This document shows, one piece after another, positions 1-8,764 of a stretch of 44,533 bases of DNA. The notes under the pieces were generated by a model. The model had not been told where the DNA came from. It ran no database searches and saw only the letters and a program-made list of their open reading frames with translations. The DNA lies in contig JACPPM010000107.1 in NCBI GenBank assembly GCA_016191015.1, positions 1 through 44,533 of the forward strand, written 5' to 3'. The DNA is from Acidobacteriota bacterium (GTDB lineage: Bacteria > Acidobacteriota > CAIWXX01). Numbering within the stretch: position 1 is the first letter of the stretch; every line of letters begins with the position of its first letter. Made by a program: the position numbers and the translations under genes.

Positions 1-3
1 CAG

Positions 4-1311
4 ATGAAGGGTATATCCAGTGCAGTTAATTCAGTTACCAACCCATGGGGCCGCTGGAACTACATTCTTTCGAACGGCCAGATCGACAACGAGTGTGACA
101 AGCTGAGCAACAAGATCGTTCTGGTGGATGGAACAACGACGGCTTACTATACCCTTCACTACTTCCGCACGGCTCGCACCGACTGGATTGGCACAGGGTG
201 GATTTACCATTCCAGCGCCAGTTCCAACGAGTACGTCTGGAATTCAACCTTCAAGCAGGGTGAAGTTGTCCAATCCTACGGATATACGTGGAAAGGCGGA
301 GTCACAACCGGAGCATGGGGGCCGACGGTGACAGTGGCTCAGGCGACCAAAAACGCCCCAAGCTGGGCAATCAAAGGGTTCATTTGGGTAAGTAAGAAGA
401 TAATCAATATTCTGATAGGGAAAAGCTCACTCGAAATACCGTTCGATGAAATCGCCAGTTGGGGTTTTGGTTGGCTCCTCGATTCCGTCGTGGATTCTTC
501 CGTCAACATCCAGATTGTCGATGAGAACGGCAACCCTCTCCAGGGGCTTGCAGCCACCGCTGACAAGTACAATGTGATCACGTATACCTACTCGTATCTA
601 GGCGGCATAAACCTCACAAACAAGTTTGTCTACGCCGATGCCAAGCCGCAATTCAAGGTCACGCAGCCCAATGGTGCCGGGTCCTTCGACGGGAACCTCA
701 ATGGCCGCACATTCACACTGCCCTTCGCCATCTCCAAGTACTACTATGGCGGATCCGGCCATGCCTGGGGAAAACCCGTCAAGAGAATACCGTTGATCAC
801 GGTTGTGTTCAAGAACGACGGGACCACGCAGGTGCTCGAACCACGGCCATATAGCTGGGATGTCTACTATGAGGCCGACGCACTCCCTGGGAATAGCACA
901 CCTGCATGGAGCTCCTTTCTGAATGGGACGAACCAATCGGTCAGCGGCGGTGTGCTGACTACATCCGGAGGATCCGGGGGAGGCTTTTGGCTGCCGAGCC
1001 TGTCCTATGCCAGTGCAACCGTCGAGACCTACCTGAAGGTCAACTCCGGCACCGCGCGCCTCAGGCTGAAAAACAGCAGCGACAAACTGGTCGAGATCAA
1101 CGTCGGACCTGACTCTCCGGCGAAATGGGGGACCTTGCGGGTGACTCTCACCAGTACAGAATATATGTACTACTGGAATGGCGTGTATCAAGGGACCGGA
1201 CAGCCCGTCGACATGCCCGGAGCTTGGCCAATCATGTTCGGGGTGTTTGGTGGGTCCGACGTCCAGTGGGACTACGTCGTCTACAAGAGCGGCATCTATC
1301 CGCAGCCGTAA
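4..1311 (+). CDS. Secreted protein with LamG-like C-terminus, 5' partial
   Basis: The reading frame is open to the left window edge (codon CAG precedes the first ATG). The apparent N-terminus 'MKGISSAVNSVTNPWG' has no signal peptide, so the ATG is probably internal and the gene is cut by the window. The protein is rich in aromatic residues, Gly, Ser and Thr, as is usual for extracellular proteins. Its last ~150 residues ('YYEADALPGNSTPAWSSF' onward, ending 'WDYVVYKSGIYPQP') look like a concanavalin/LamG-type beta-sandwich. I do not recognise the rest or any catalytic motif. A role outside the cell is inference. A GC-rich hairpin follows 25 bp after the stop. Confidence 0.6.
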   Translation: MKGISSAVNSVTNPWGRWNYILSNGQIDNECDKLSNKIVLVDGTTTAYYTLHYFRTARTDWIGTGWIYHSSASSNEYVWNSTFKQGEVVQSYGYTWKGGVTTGAWGPTVTVAQATKNAPSWAIKGFIWVSKKIINILIGKSSLEIPFDEIASWGFGWLLDSVVDSSVNIQIVDENGNPLQGLAATADKYNVITYTYSYLGGINLTNKFVYADAKPQFKVTQPNGAGSFDGNLNGRTFTLPFAISKYYYGGSGHAWGKPVKRIPLITVVFKNDGTTQVLEPRPYSWDVYYEADALPGNSTPAWSSFLNGTNQSVSGGVLTTSGGSGGGFWLPSLSYASATVETYLKVNSGTARLRLKNSSDKLVEINVGPDSPAKWGTLRVTLTSTEYMYYWNGVYQGTGQPVDMPGAWPIMFGVFGGSDVQWDYVVYKSGIYPQP

Positions 1312-1336
1312 GAAACCCGAGGTCCCAAGCGGAGGG

Positions 1337-1363
1337 CGGGCCCCCCGCTCATGGCGGGGCCCG
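1337..1363 (+). terminator. GC-rich hairpin after the first gene
   Basis: 'cgggccccccgc tcatg gcggggcccg' forms a strong stem with a two-base bulge shortly after the stop codon of the first gene. There is no T-tract after it, so it may be a weak intrinsic terminator or an mRNA 3'-end stabiliser. Confidence 0.45.
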
Positions 1364-1732
1364 TCTGAGATTCGGAACAAATGGGTCCAGAAGACGACGT
1401 ACATCTGTCGCGGGGCACCAGGAATGTCGAAGCGAGTGAGAAGATCCGGCGTGATCCGTCAGCGTTCATGGGGAAGAGTCGCTCGCTATCATGGATGAAT
1501 CACCGATGCAGAATGTCACAGAGCACCGGTCGGCGGACCGTGTGTCGAGAACCTACACGGGTTGATCGACGCTGACGGGAGCCAGGCCACCCCTGCTCGC
1601 CGGATGCGCACCCCATCGACTACGGGGCTCCTAGACCGCCAGTGCTCGCCTCAGAGGGAGACAACGGAGATCGCCCGGGGCGGATCCGCTCCCGCGCGTC
1701 CGATCCACCTCCCGTGATAGAATCGGCCTCAG
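1364..1732. other. Gene-free stretch before the sensor gene
   Basis: About 370 bp in which I see no convincing gene. The ORFs listed here overlap each other in several frames and have no recognisable domain. The promoter of the downstream propeller sensor should lie here, but I cannot pick a confident -35/-10 pair. Confidence 0.4.
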
Positions 1733-4372
1733 ATGCCCAATGTGAAGCTGCGCGACGGAGCCGTGTTTCTCCTACTCTGCCTCTCCCCGATTCCTCGCGC
1801 CAGCGCGCTCGATCCTCTTCGGGCGGTGACGCAGTATACGTGCGACGTCTGGCAGCCGAAGGAGGGACTGCCGCAGAGCTCGGTGGCCGCGATCGGTCAG
1901 ACACAGGACGGTCACATCTGGTTTGGGACCAAGTTGGGCTTGGCGCGTTTCGACGGATTGAGGTTCACCGTCTTCGCGAAGAGAAACGTGCCCGCGCTCC
2001 GTAGTAACAGCATCCTGGCGCTTTGCGGGGACCGGCACGGAGACTTGTGGATCGGCACGGACGGTGGAGGGCTTGTGAAGTATCGCGATGGCCGCTTCGA
2101 GGCGATCACGAAGGAATCAGGCCTCTCCAGCAACAAAGTGCGTGCGATTCACGAAGATTCGGCGGGAAACCTTTGGGTTGGCACCATCGGCGGCGGGCTG
2201 AATCTCGTCAAGGGCCGCGAGGTGACTGTCTACACGCTCGACGATGGCTTGGCGGGGAATGTGGTGCACGCGCTCGCATCGGACTCCCACGGGGATCTTT
2301 GGATCGCGACCAAGAGCGGCCTGAGCCGCTTGAGGAACGGGAAGTTCTCGAACTACCGGACGGCCGAGGGTCTACCGGGCACGGACGTTCGATCCGTCTA
2401 CGTGGATCGACAGAGCGTGGTTTGGGTCGGCATGTTCAGCGGCGGAGTGTTCCGGTTCGAGTCCGGGCAGTTCGCACCGTATGTCCCGAAACCGGTGACC
2501 CCATACAATTCCGTGAGCTGCAGCCTTCAGGATTCTGATGGGAACTTCTGGGTCGGCACTCTCGGCGGCGGGCTGAGCCGACTCAGAGACGGGGAATTCG
2601 AAACCCTGACCATGCACGATGGTCTGCCCGATGACATCATCCGCGCTCTCTTCGAAGATGCGGAGGGAAACGTCTGGATAGGAACGGACTCGGGTGGTGT
2701 CGCCCGCCTGAAGGACGAGAAGTTCACGTGCTTCAGCTCACGCGAGGGGCTTTCCCACGACCTTGCACTCACCGTCATCGAGGACCGCGAGCGGAGCCTC
2801 TGGGTGGGGACCCACGGCGGAGGCCTGAATCGTCTGAGGGGCGGCAAGATCGAGCATTTCACGACGGCCAATGGTCTCTCGAGCGACATCATCCTCACTC
2901 TCGGTCTCGATCCCGGCGGTGAGCTTGTGGTCGGAGCCATCGGTGGGGGTCTCACTCGCTTCGACAGTGGCCGCTTCCTCCCCCATGTCGCAGCGCGTTA
3001 TTTGCGGGACGAGAGCGTGAGCGCGCTCTGCTGGGAACGGGATGGCAGCCTGTGGATCGGCACATACGGCAGCGGGCTGGGGCACTTCGACGGCGCAGCG
3101 CTACGGTGGTACACGACGGCTGATGGGCTGCCGGACGATACGATCATGGCGGTCCAAGAGGACCGAGAAGGAAACCTCTGGGTGGGCACCTTTGCCGGTG
3201 GCCTGACCCTGTTGAGGGGCGGACGATTCAAGACATACGATACGCAACAGGGGCTTCCAGACGACGCGGTGTACTGTTTTCACGAGGACGAGGACGCAGC
3301 AATCTGGATCGGAACCGGGGGCGGGTTGAGCCGCCTCTCAAACGGCAAGCTTGGCAGCATCACGACCGCCGACGGATTGCCAGATGATTGGGTCTTCCGG
3401 ATTCTCGAGGACAGGAGCGGGGATTTGTGGTTGAGCTGCAGCACAGGGATCGCCAGGGTGCCACGACGGGAGCTGACCGATTTCCTGGAGGGCCGGAGGC
3501 GGTCGATTTCTCCGAGGTTCTTTACTGAGGTGGACGGATTGAGGAGTGCCGAGTGCAGCGGGGGCATGCAGCCGGCCGGCTGGAAGACTTCAGATGGGAG
3601 ACTCTGTTTTCCGACTTCCAGGGGGGTGGCCATCATCGACCCTGCCAACATGAAGATCAGCCGAACTCCGCCGCCCATCGTCATCGAGCGCGTGAGCGTT
3701 GACGGAGAAACCCTCGAATCGCCCGGCCCCTATGAGCTCTCATACGGGAAGAAGAACTTCGAGTTCGACTATGCGGGACTCAGCTACTCATCTCCATCGC
3801 AGGTCAGGTTCAAGTACAAGCTGGACGGACTCGACTCAGATTGGGTTGACCCGGGCACGCGGCGTACTGCCTTCTACACGACGCTGCCCCCCGGCGCGTA
3901 TTGTTTCCGAGTTCTGGCCGGGAACAAGGACGGAATGTGGACTCACGAGCCCGCGACTTTCTCCTTCGAAATCCTCCGGCCCATCTGGGCCACGTGGTGG
4001 GTGCGAGCCGCATTCCTGCTTTCATTGCTCGGCATCGCCTATTCTTTTGCACGATGGCGGCACATGGCCACACTCCGAAGAGAGCACGAACGAATGGACG
4101 TGCTCCAGCAGATCACCATCGGCTTGCTCCACGAGCTCAGACAGCCGCTTCAGGCCATCATCTCGCAGCTCGAGCTCCTCGCGCTGCGGACGAAGGACAA
4201 CGATCAGAAGAAGCCGATCGAGGAGATCTCAGGGGGAGCGATGCGGATGGCCCGGATCTTTGACAAGCTCGAAAGGCTCCAGAGCGGCGGGGTGTACCGG
4301 ACCAAGGAGTATGCAACCCATGACCGGATGCTAGATCTCTCGGGCAAAGAGCCCCGGGGGGAGCCTCCGTAG
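1733..4372 (+). CDS. Beta-propeller (Reg_prop/Y_Y_Y) sensor with HisKA-like domain, no ATPase domain
   Basis: An N-terminal signal sequence ('VFLLLCLSPIPRASA') is followed by about 13-14 repeats of the Reg_prop type ('GNLWVGTIGGGLNLVKG', 'GLPDDTIMAVQED'), which form periplasmic propellers. A Y_Y_Y-type beta-sandwich ('YELSYGKKNFEFDYAGLSY', roughly residues 660-755) and one membrane segment ('WWVRAAFLLSLLGIAYSFA') come next. The cytoplasmic tail has an H-box-like helix, 'LLHELRQPLQAIISQLELL', as in histidine-kinase dimerisation domains. The protein stops ~70 residues later, with no N, G1 or G2 boxes. Family knowledge says such propeller sensors detect periplasmic ligands, often glycans. Without a HATPase domain it cannot autophosphorylate by itself. 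The convergent locus next to it may be its target, but that is inference. Confidence 0.85.
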   Translation: MPNVKLRDGAVFLLLCLSPIPRASALDPLRAVTQYTCDVWQPKEGLPQSSVAAIGQTQDGHIWFGTKLGLARFDGLRFTVFAKRNVPALRSNSILALCGDRHGDLWIGTDGGGLVKYRDGRFEAITKESGLSSNKVRAIHEDSAGNLWVGTIGGGLNLVKGREVTVYTLDDGLAGNVVHALASDSHGDLWIATKSGLSRLRNGKFSNYRTAEGLPGTDVRSVYVDRQSVVWVGMFSGGVFRFESGQFAPYVPKPVTPYNSVSCSLQDSDGNFWVGTLGGGLSRLRDGEFETLTMHDGLPDDIIRALFEDAEGNVWIGTDSGGVARLKDEKFTCFSSREGLSHDLALTVIEDRERSLWVGTHGGGLNRLRGGKIEHFTTANGLSSDIILTLGLDPGGELVVGAIGGGLTRFDSGRFLPHVAARYLRDESVSALCWERDGSLWIGTYGSGLGHFDGAALRWYTTADGLPDDTIMAVQEDREGNLWVGTFAGGLTLLRGGRFKTYDTQQGLPDDAVYCFHEDEDAAIWIGTGGGLSRLSNGKLGSITTADGLPDDWVFRILEDRSGDLWLSCSTGIARVPRRELTDFLEGRRRSISPRFFTEVDGLRSAECSGGMQPAGWKTSDGRLCFPTSRGVAIIDPANMKISRTPPPIVIERVSVDGETLESPGPYELSYGKKNFEFDYAGLSYSSPSQVRFKYKLDGLDSDWVDPGTRRTAFYTTLPPGAYCFRVLAGNKDGMWTHEPATFSFEILRPIWATWWVRAAFLLSLLGIAYSFARWRHMATLRREHERMDVLQQITIGLLHELRQPLQAIISQLELLALRTKDNDQKKPIEEISGGAMRMARIFDKLERLQSGGVYRTKEYATHDRMLDLSGKEPRGEPP

Positions 4373-4435
4373 TGAGGTGATCGCCAGGTCTGGCCACAGG
4401 GCGGGTAGGGATGCGGCGTCAGGCGCGCGCGGGTT

Positions 4436-5161
4436 CTACAGCGTCACATCGGACGCGATCAGCCCGTCGACGATGTTGATGTTGCGCCTGGCGGCCGAAA
4501 TGATCTTTGGATCGTGTGAGGCGAACACGATGGTGATCCCGTATTCGCCGTTCAGCCGTGAGAGCCAGTCGATCACGTCATGTCCGGTTGTGGAGTCGAG
4601 ATTGGCCGTGGGTTCGTCGGCCAAGATCAGATCGGGATTCGGTGCCAGCGCCCTGGCGATGGCAACGCGCTGGCGCTGGCCACCCGAGAGTTGTGTCGGA
4701 CGTCGTTTCGCGAGATCCTTGAGGCCGAGATGAGCGAGCACTTCTTCCACCCGCTCCCTTCGTCCGCCGACTGGCCAGCCGTGCAACAGGAGGGGGTACT
4801 CGACGTTTTCAAAGACCGACAGGACCTCGATCAGGCTGAAAGACTGGAAGATGAAGCCAATCCTGGTTCCTCGCATCCGGCAGGCCTCGCCGTCGGACAT
4901 TTCCGCGACGTTCTTGTCGAGCACAGTCAGCTCCCCGGCGGTGGGATTGTCCAGGCACCCCATCAGATGCAGCAGAGTCGTTTTGCCGCTTCCTGACGGC
5001 CCGGCCACGCACACCAATTCCCCGCGATCGATATCGAGAGTGACGCCGCGGAGAGCAGGGACGAGAGCCTTTCCCAGCATGTATTCCTTGGTGACGGAGC
5101 GCAGGCGGACACAACTCATCGCGCGCGGCATGGATACCGAACCATCGGAGGCGGGTTTCAT
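4436..5161 (-). CDS. ABC transporter ATP-binding protein, LolD/MacB type
   Basis: Walker A 'GPSGSGKTT', Q-loop region 'GFIFQSFSLIEVLSVFENV', signature 'LSGGQRQRVAIARAL', Walker B 'LILADEPTANLDS' and the H-switch 'FASHD' are all intact. The length (241 aa) is normal for the LolD/MacB/FtsE clade, which powers FtsX-type permeases acting on envelope substrates. The track ORF begins at a TTG; I prefer ATG 5161, which overlaps the upstream stop in an ATGA arrangement and so suggests translational coupling. It is the last gene of the long minus-strand locus. The matching permease lies four genes upstream at 8757-9971, so the transporter is split by a LolA-like carrier and two barrels. That arrangement points to transfer of a hydrophobic cargo to the outer membrane. 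Confidence 0.92.
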   Translation of the reverse strand: MKPASDGSVSMPRAMSCVRLRSVTKEYMLGKALVPALRGVTLDIDRGELVCVAGPSGSGKTTLLHLMGCLDNPTAGELTVLDKNVAEMSDGEACRMRGTRIGFIFQSFSLIEVLSVFENVEYPLLLHGWPVGGRRERVEEVLAHLGLKDLAKRRPTQLSGGQRQRVAIARALAPNPDLILADEPTANLDSTTGHDVIDWLSRLNGEYGITIVFASHDPKIISAARRNINIVDGLIASDVTL

Positions 5162-6399
5162 GGCCAATCTCTCTTCGATTGTGTTCGATACCCTTCCACG
5201 GCGAAGAAGAGACCGGGTGTGCCGCTTCCAGTCCCTGCCTCCAAGCGTACCCTCACGTACATCGGCGCCGGAAATACCAACCGCAATCCGGCACCGACCG
5301 CGTAGCTGAATCCTGCGAATCTGCGCCCCTCTCCCGGCTCCCAGGTTCTTCCGACATCGGCGAAAATCACTGGATCGAGATGCCCGCAGGTGAGGGTTGC
5401 CAAGCGGCGTTGCAGTTCCGTCGACAGGAAGAGCCCAGTCGTACCCACTGCATTCCGCGGGCTGTCACAGCGAATTCCGTTGATGCCGCGCAGATCGATC
5501 AGGTGATAGTAGGGCGTCTCAGGCGAACGCCACCCCGCATAGAAGCGATTCCTGGAATAGATGTCCCTTCCGAGCGGCGCGTACCATACCGCGTCCAAAT
5601 CGGAATCGAAATGGCGGCTGGTATTCCGAGTCGCGTTGACATTCCGCAGCTCGACTCCGATCTGCGTACCCCTGGTGGGATCGAAGACGTCATTCAGCCG
5701 GTCCATGTGCAGATAGTACTTCTGCTCGGTGATCCCCTGCCGGTGCAGCAGCCCGATCTCGTGTGCGATGGCTTTGTCGACTCTGTCCGTCTTGAAGCTG
5801 ACATTCGCGAAATTTCCAGCGATCCCCGCCGAGACAAACGGGGAGAAATAGTACGCCATCTCCGCCGATGCCCGGAGGGTGCCGGATTCCCACCCTGAGC
5901 CTGGCAGCCCTTCGATCTCACGCCTCTCCTCGACACGGTGGCCCAGATCGAACCCGAGACTCACCGGCCTGCCAAACAGAAACCGCCGGCCGTAGGCAAC
6001 CTCCTGCCAATTCCATCCGGCTGTCACATACAGGCTTCGCGCCTTCCCCGCCATGTTCTCTTTGCCGACGGTGACATAAGTGGGCCCCGCCCCGAAGCGC
6101 CACAAGAAGCCCTCATCAACCCGGACGTGTATCACAGCCTTTTCCACATCTTCTCGGGGCAGGGACGACACGGTGACACGATAGAAATAATTGGTGCGCG
6201 TCAAGCTCATCTGGCTCGCCGCAATCTCCCGCGTCAATTCCTCCTCGGTCAGCTCCTGCCCGGCCTTGAACGTGCAAAACCCGGCGATTGTCTCCCGGGC
6301 GGTATAGCTGTTCCCGCTGATCCGAATCTCCTGGATTGTCACTGCCCCCGCGCTCGCCGTCGTCATCAGGACGGCGAGGGACAGCCGAACGAACGGCAT
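5158..6399 (-). CDS. Omp85-like outer-membrane barrel with a single POTRA domain
   Basis: A signal peptide ('MPFVRLSLAVLMTTASAGA') is followed by one POTRA-like domain ('IQEIRISGNSYTARETIAGF' to 'AVIHVRVDEGF', about residues 25-110) and a C-terminal beta-barrel of the BamA/TamA surface-antigen type. The barrel has an 'LRGING' loop resembling the (V/I)RG(F/Y) motif, then 'STELQRRLATL' and 'FADVGRTWEPGEGRRFAG'. At 413 aa it is far shorter than BamA, which has five POTRAs, so it is not the general assembly factor. Start ATG 6399 was chosen over the TTG of the track because it begins the signal peptide. Its stop overlaps the ABC ATPase start, and it lies 19 nt after the preceding barrel gene. Role inferred: outer-membrane export or insertion for this locus's product. 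Confidence 0.8.
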   Translation of the reverse strand: MPFVRLSLAVLMTTASAGAVTIQEIRISGNSYTARETIAGFCTFKAGQELTEEELTREIAASQMSLTRTNYFYRVTVSSLPREDVEKAVIHVRVDEGFLWRFGAGPTYVTVGKENMAGKARSLYVTAGWNWQEVAYGRRFLFGRPVSLGFDLGHRVEERREIEGLPGSGWESGTLRASAEMAYYFSPFVSAGIAGNFANVSFKTDRVDKAIAHEIGLLHRQGITEQKYYLHMDRLNDVFDPTRGTQIGVELRNVNATRNTSRHFDSDLDAVWYAPLGRDIYSRNRFYAGWRSPETPYYHLIDLRGINGIRCDSPRNAVGTTGLFLSTELQRRLATLTCGHLDPVIFADVGRTWEPGEGRRFAGFSYAVGAGLRLVFPAPMYVRVRLEAGTGSGTPGLFFAVEGYRTQSKRDWP

Positions 6400-6418
6400 C
6401 GTGGACGTTGCGGCAATC

Positions 6419-7966
6419 CTACTTGGTGTAATCAACTGTCACGCCCACTCTCAGCGAGCCCCCGGTCGGGTTCAAGCCAAACACTGATAGGTCGTTGCCG
6501 AAGGACACTGTCGCTTGACAGTACGCGGCAACATGCGACCGCGGTGCCCAATCAACTTTGGGCGAGAAATAGATGCTGCCGTCATCGATGGACGAGATCG
6601 TCGTCGCCGAGAGGGTGATGGCCGAAGTCAGCTCATAGCTCGCGTGTCCAAACAGGTAGTTCCGGCGCATGGTCGTCGGTTTGTAGACAGCACCCGCAAG
6701 AGTCAGCCCCGCGTACAACCGAGGATCCCGTGGTCCATTGTCGCGGATGTTGCCGAGGAAGTCGGCGTAGCTTGACCAGTCGTTGCCGCCCAAACCGGAA
6801 TGGTTGTGGTAGTACTCGCCGATGAGGATCAGCTTCGTCCCCGCGCCGTAGAGACTGCCCACGATCACCTGCCATCCATCGGTCCGCTCCGTTCGCCAGG
6901 GTTCGTATGGCTGTTGGCGGGCGGAACGGAATGAGTGGCTCAGGACCGAATGGACTTCGAACAGGCCGATGACGGTGGAAAGATCAAACCCCCAGAGCCG
7001 CTCTCCGTCCCCTTTGAACCCGACGGCCGCCGTCACATCAAACTTGTTGAGCGAGAGATACGCTTTGGCTAGCGTGCCGTAACGGGAGCTCCGCAGGTCA
7101 CCGGCGCCGGAGACGGGCGAACATGCGATCTGCACGCTGTGCCTTCCAAAGAAGTACTCGACCTTGGCCAGGTCAACCCCATTGCGCAGGCCCTTGGAAT
7201 CCAGGTAGTCAGCTTCATCTTTCCTGGGGGCCAATATGTTCAGCGGCTCCCAAAAGAAATTGCTGCCCAGATTCTCGATCCGCCGGCCGAGGCTGACAAT
7301 GAGTGGTCCGCGCATGACCTCGCAAAACATCTCCCTCGTCCTGTAGGCGATCTCGGCGTCTCTCGGGCCGTCACTGAGGACGTACCCGTCATACGATAGT
7401 CTCAGCCAGTCGCCCACGTCCGGCGTGAGCTTGAGAGAGAGCTTGTTGAGGTAGCCCTCCGTTACATAGTCACGCGTGGGATCGGGGGTGAAGAAGACGG
7501 AGTCCTCTCTCAGATACGACTGAGCTCCTTCAGTGAGAAGGGAGGTGGTCCACCCGAGGGTGAGCTTCGCGGCGGGCTCCCCGTCGTCACCGCCCTCCAA
7601 GCTTGCGAACGCGTCGGCCCGCGTGGACACGCCGCCCTGACCTAACGCGGCGGAGCCGCAACCAAAAAGGATGCGCCTCCGCCGCGCGTGAGAGAGTCCG
7701 GCCCGCTTCGCGGGCCTGGAGCGTGGAGCGTGAGAGCGTTCTTCCGAGCCACTCTGATCGTCCGAGACGACTGCTCCGTTCCTGCTTTCCTCCCTTCCCG
7801 CTTTCCTGAGAGGAGTCCGGAAGATCTCGCCACCTCGAAAGTTTTGCCATTCCATGGAAGCACTCAACTTCTTAGACACTATGCGCGTCACAGCCGCGGG
7901 ATCACCGGCAAGCACAGAGCGGCTCATCACCCCGCAAAAAAGGCCGGCCAAAGCGAAGAATCTCAC
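6419..7966 (-). CDS. Outer-membrane beta-barrel protein interrupted in frame by repeat R1
   Basis: Starts at GTG 7966 with a signal peptide ('MRFFALAGLFCGVMSRSVLA'). From residue ~115 to the end the sequence alternates polar and aromatic/hydrophobic residues as in porin-like barrels ('KLSLKLTPDVGDWLRLSYDG', 'GSLRVGVTVDYTK'). Residues ~49-109 are unlike the rest: Arg/Ser-rich, low in beta propensity, and encoded exactly by the 182-bp repeat R1. That stretch is therefore a transposed element that stayed open in this frame, and the ancestral protein was probably ~60 residues shorter. The insert sits near the mature N-terminus, before the barrel strands, so the protein could still fold. I do not recognise the family. 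Position between a LolA-like carrier and an Omp85-like protein suggests an export role. An alternative is that insertion has damaged the gene. Confidence 0.7.
   Translation of the reverse strand: MRFFALAGLFCGVMSRSVLAGDPAAVTRIVSKKLSASMEWQNFRGGEIFRTPLRKAGREESRNGAVVSDDQSGSEERSHAPRSRPAKRAGLSHARRRRILFGCGSAALGQGGVSTRADAFASLEGGDDGEPAAKLTLGWTTSLLTEGAQSYLREDSVFFTPDPTRDYVTEGYLNKLSLKLTPDVGDWLRLSYDGYVLSDGPRDAEIAYRTREMFCEVMRGPLIVSLGRRIENLGSNFFWEPLNILAPRKDEADYLDSKGLRNGVDLAKVEYFFGRHSVQIACSPVSGAGDLRSSRYGTLAKAYLSLNKFDVTAAVGFKGDGERLWGFDLSTVIGLFEVHSVLSHSFRSARQQPYEPWRTERTDGWQVIVGSLYGAGTKLILIGEYYHNHSGLGGNDWSSYADFLGNIRDNGPRDPRLYAGLTLAGAVYKPTTMRRNYLFGHASYELTSAITLSATTISSIDDGSIYFSPKVDWAPRSHVAAYCQATVSFGNDLSVFGLNPTGGSLRVGVTVDYTK
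7641..7822 (+). repeat. Dispersed repeat R1, copy A, inside the barrel gene
   Basis: 182 bp beginning 'cctaacgcggcggagccgca', matching 44352-44533 without gaps and with about 12 mismatches by eye (~93%). It carries a long hairpin (7646-7686, 'cgcggcggag' pairing with 'ctccgccgcg' around an AAAAA loop) and a second perfect hairpin 'ggcccgc ttc gcgggcc' (7700-7716). It lies antisense to the host gene and has no stop in the host frame. No transposase is encoded. No target-site duplication was obvious. Confidence 0.9.
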
Positions 7967-8011
7967 TCGGTAGTCCGCAGTTACGATGAATGAAGTGGCT
8001 TCCGCAAGGGC

Positions 8012-8764
8012 TTACCTGATCTTAGGCAGATACTCGCGTGAGAAATAGTATGCGGGGAATTGTTTGGGGTAAGCCTTCCTGATGGTCATGGTCGTTGTTT
8101 CCCGCCTGTTGAGAGCATTCTCAACCCTGATCACCGAATAGGTCCATCCATGATCGGTTTTCACAAAACCTTCGTAGTAGCACGTCTTGACCAGTTTGCC
8201 TGAGACGACGTAGTAGAGCGCCTTGTACGGCCGAAGCAAGCCCGACGTCACCCATAGCTCGATTCGGCTGTATCCGACGTTTTTGTTCTTGGCTGAGAGA
8301 TCGAGGACGATGAATGAGTCCGCTCCTTCGGTAGCGGTCCTCGTGGCGGCCACATTGTAGTCTTCGGAGAAATAGGTTCGGGCAACGTCCGAGTTGGATA
8401 CCGGTCCCAAGAGGCGTTGGATGGGGCTGATCCTGATGGGTCGCGAGGTGGAGGGAACATAGAAGTACATGCCGTCCTTGGTCGTCAGAAGCAGTTTGCC
8501 CTTTTCCGAAGGCGGTGCCAGGAACTTAGCCAGGCTGTCGTCTTTCCCCTGGATGTATACCTCGAATTCGAACGTCTTGGTGGGAACCGAATCCATTCGG
8601 TTCTCCAGCACGAGATTGACCACGTAGGAATCCCAGAGGTTTCTGAACTGGTCGACCTGAGCCAGGATTTCATCGCCAGAGAAAGCAGCAGCGTGGCCGC
8701 AGCAGACGAGCATGAGCACCGTCAGGGGTAAGAGGACCGCGACGGTTCTAGGGGAGTTAAACAT
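8012..8764 (-). CDS. LolA-like outer-membrane lipoprotein-sorting protein
   Basis: A 250-aa protein with a signal peptide ('VAVLLPLTVLMLVCCGHAAA'). It is followed by a LolA-like half-barrel: 'GDEILAQVDQFRNLWDSYVV', 'YIQGKDDSLAKFLAPPSEKG', 'FYVPSTSRPIRISPIQRLLG' and 'YNVAATRTATEGADSFIVLD'. These are typical of the 'outer membrane lipoprotein-sorting protein' family (LolA-like, TP_0789 type), which often sits beside FtsX permeases. Start ATG 8764 was chosen over the longer track ORF because it overlaps the permease stop by 8 bp and opens the signal peptide. Family knowledge: periplasmic carrier of acylated or otherwise hydrophobic cargo. Here it would accept cargo from the adjacent permease and hand it to an outer-membrane barrel. 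Confidence 0.85.
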   Translation of the reverse strand: MFNSPRTVAVLLPLTVLMLVCCGHAAAFSGDEILAQVDQFRNLWDSYVVNLVLENRMDSVPTKTFEFEVYIQGKDDSLAKFLAPPSEKGKLLLTTKDGMYFYVPSTSRPIRISPIQRLLGPVSNSDVARTYFSEDYNVAATRTATEGADSFIVLDLSAKNKNVGYSRIELWVTSGLLRPYKALYYVVSGKLVKTCYYEGFVKTDHGWTYSVIRVENALNRRETTTMTIRKAYPKQFPAYYFSREYLPKIR

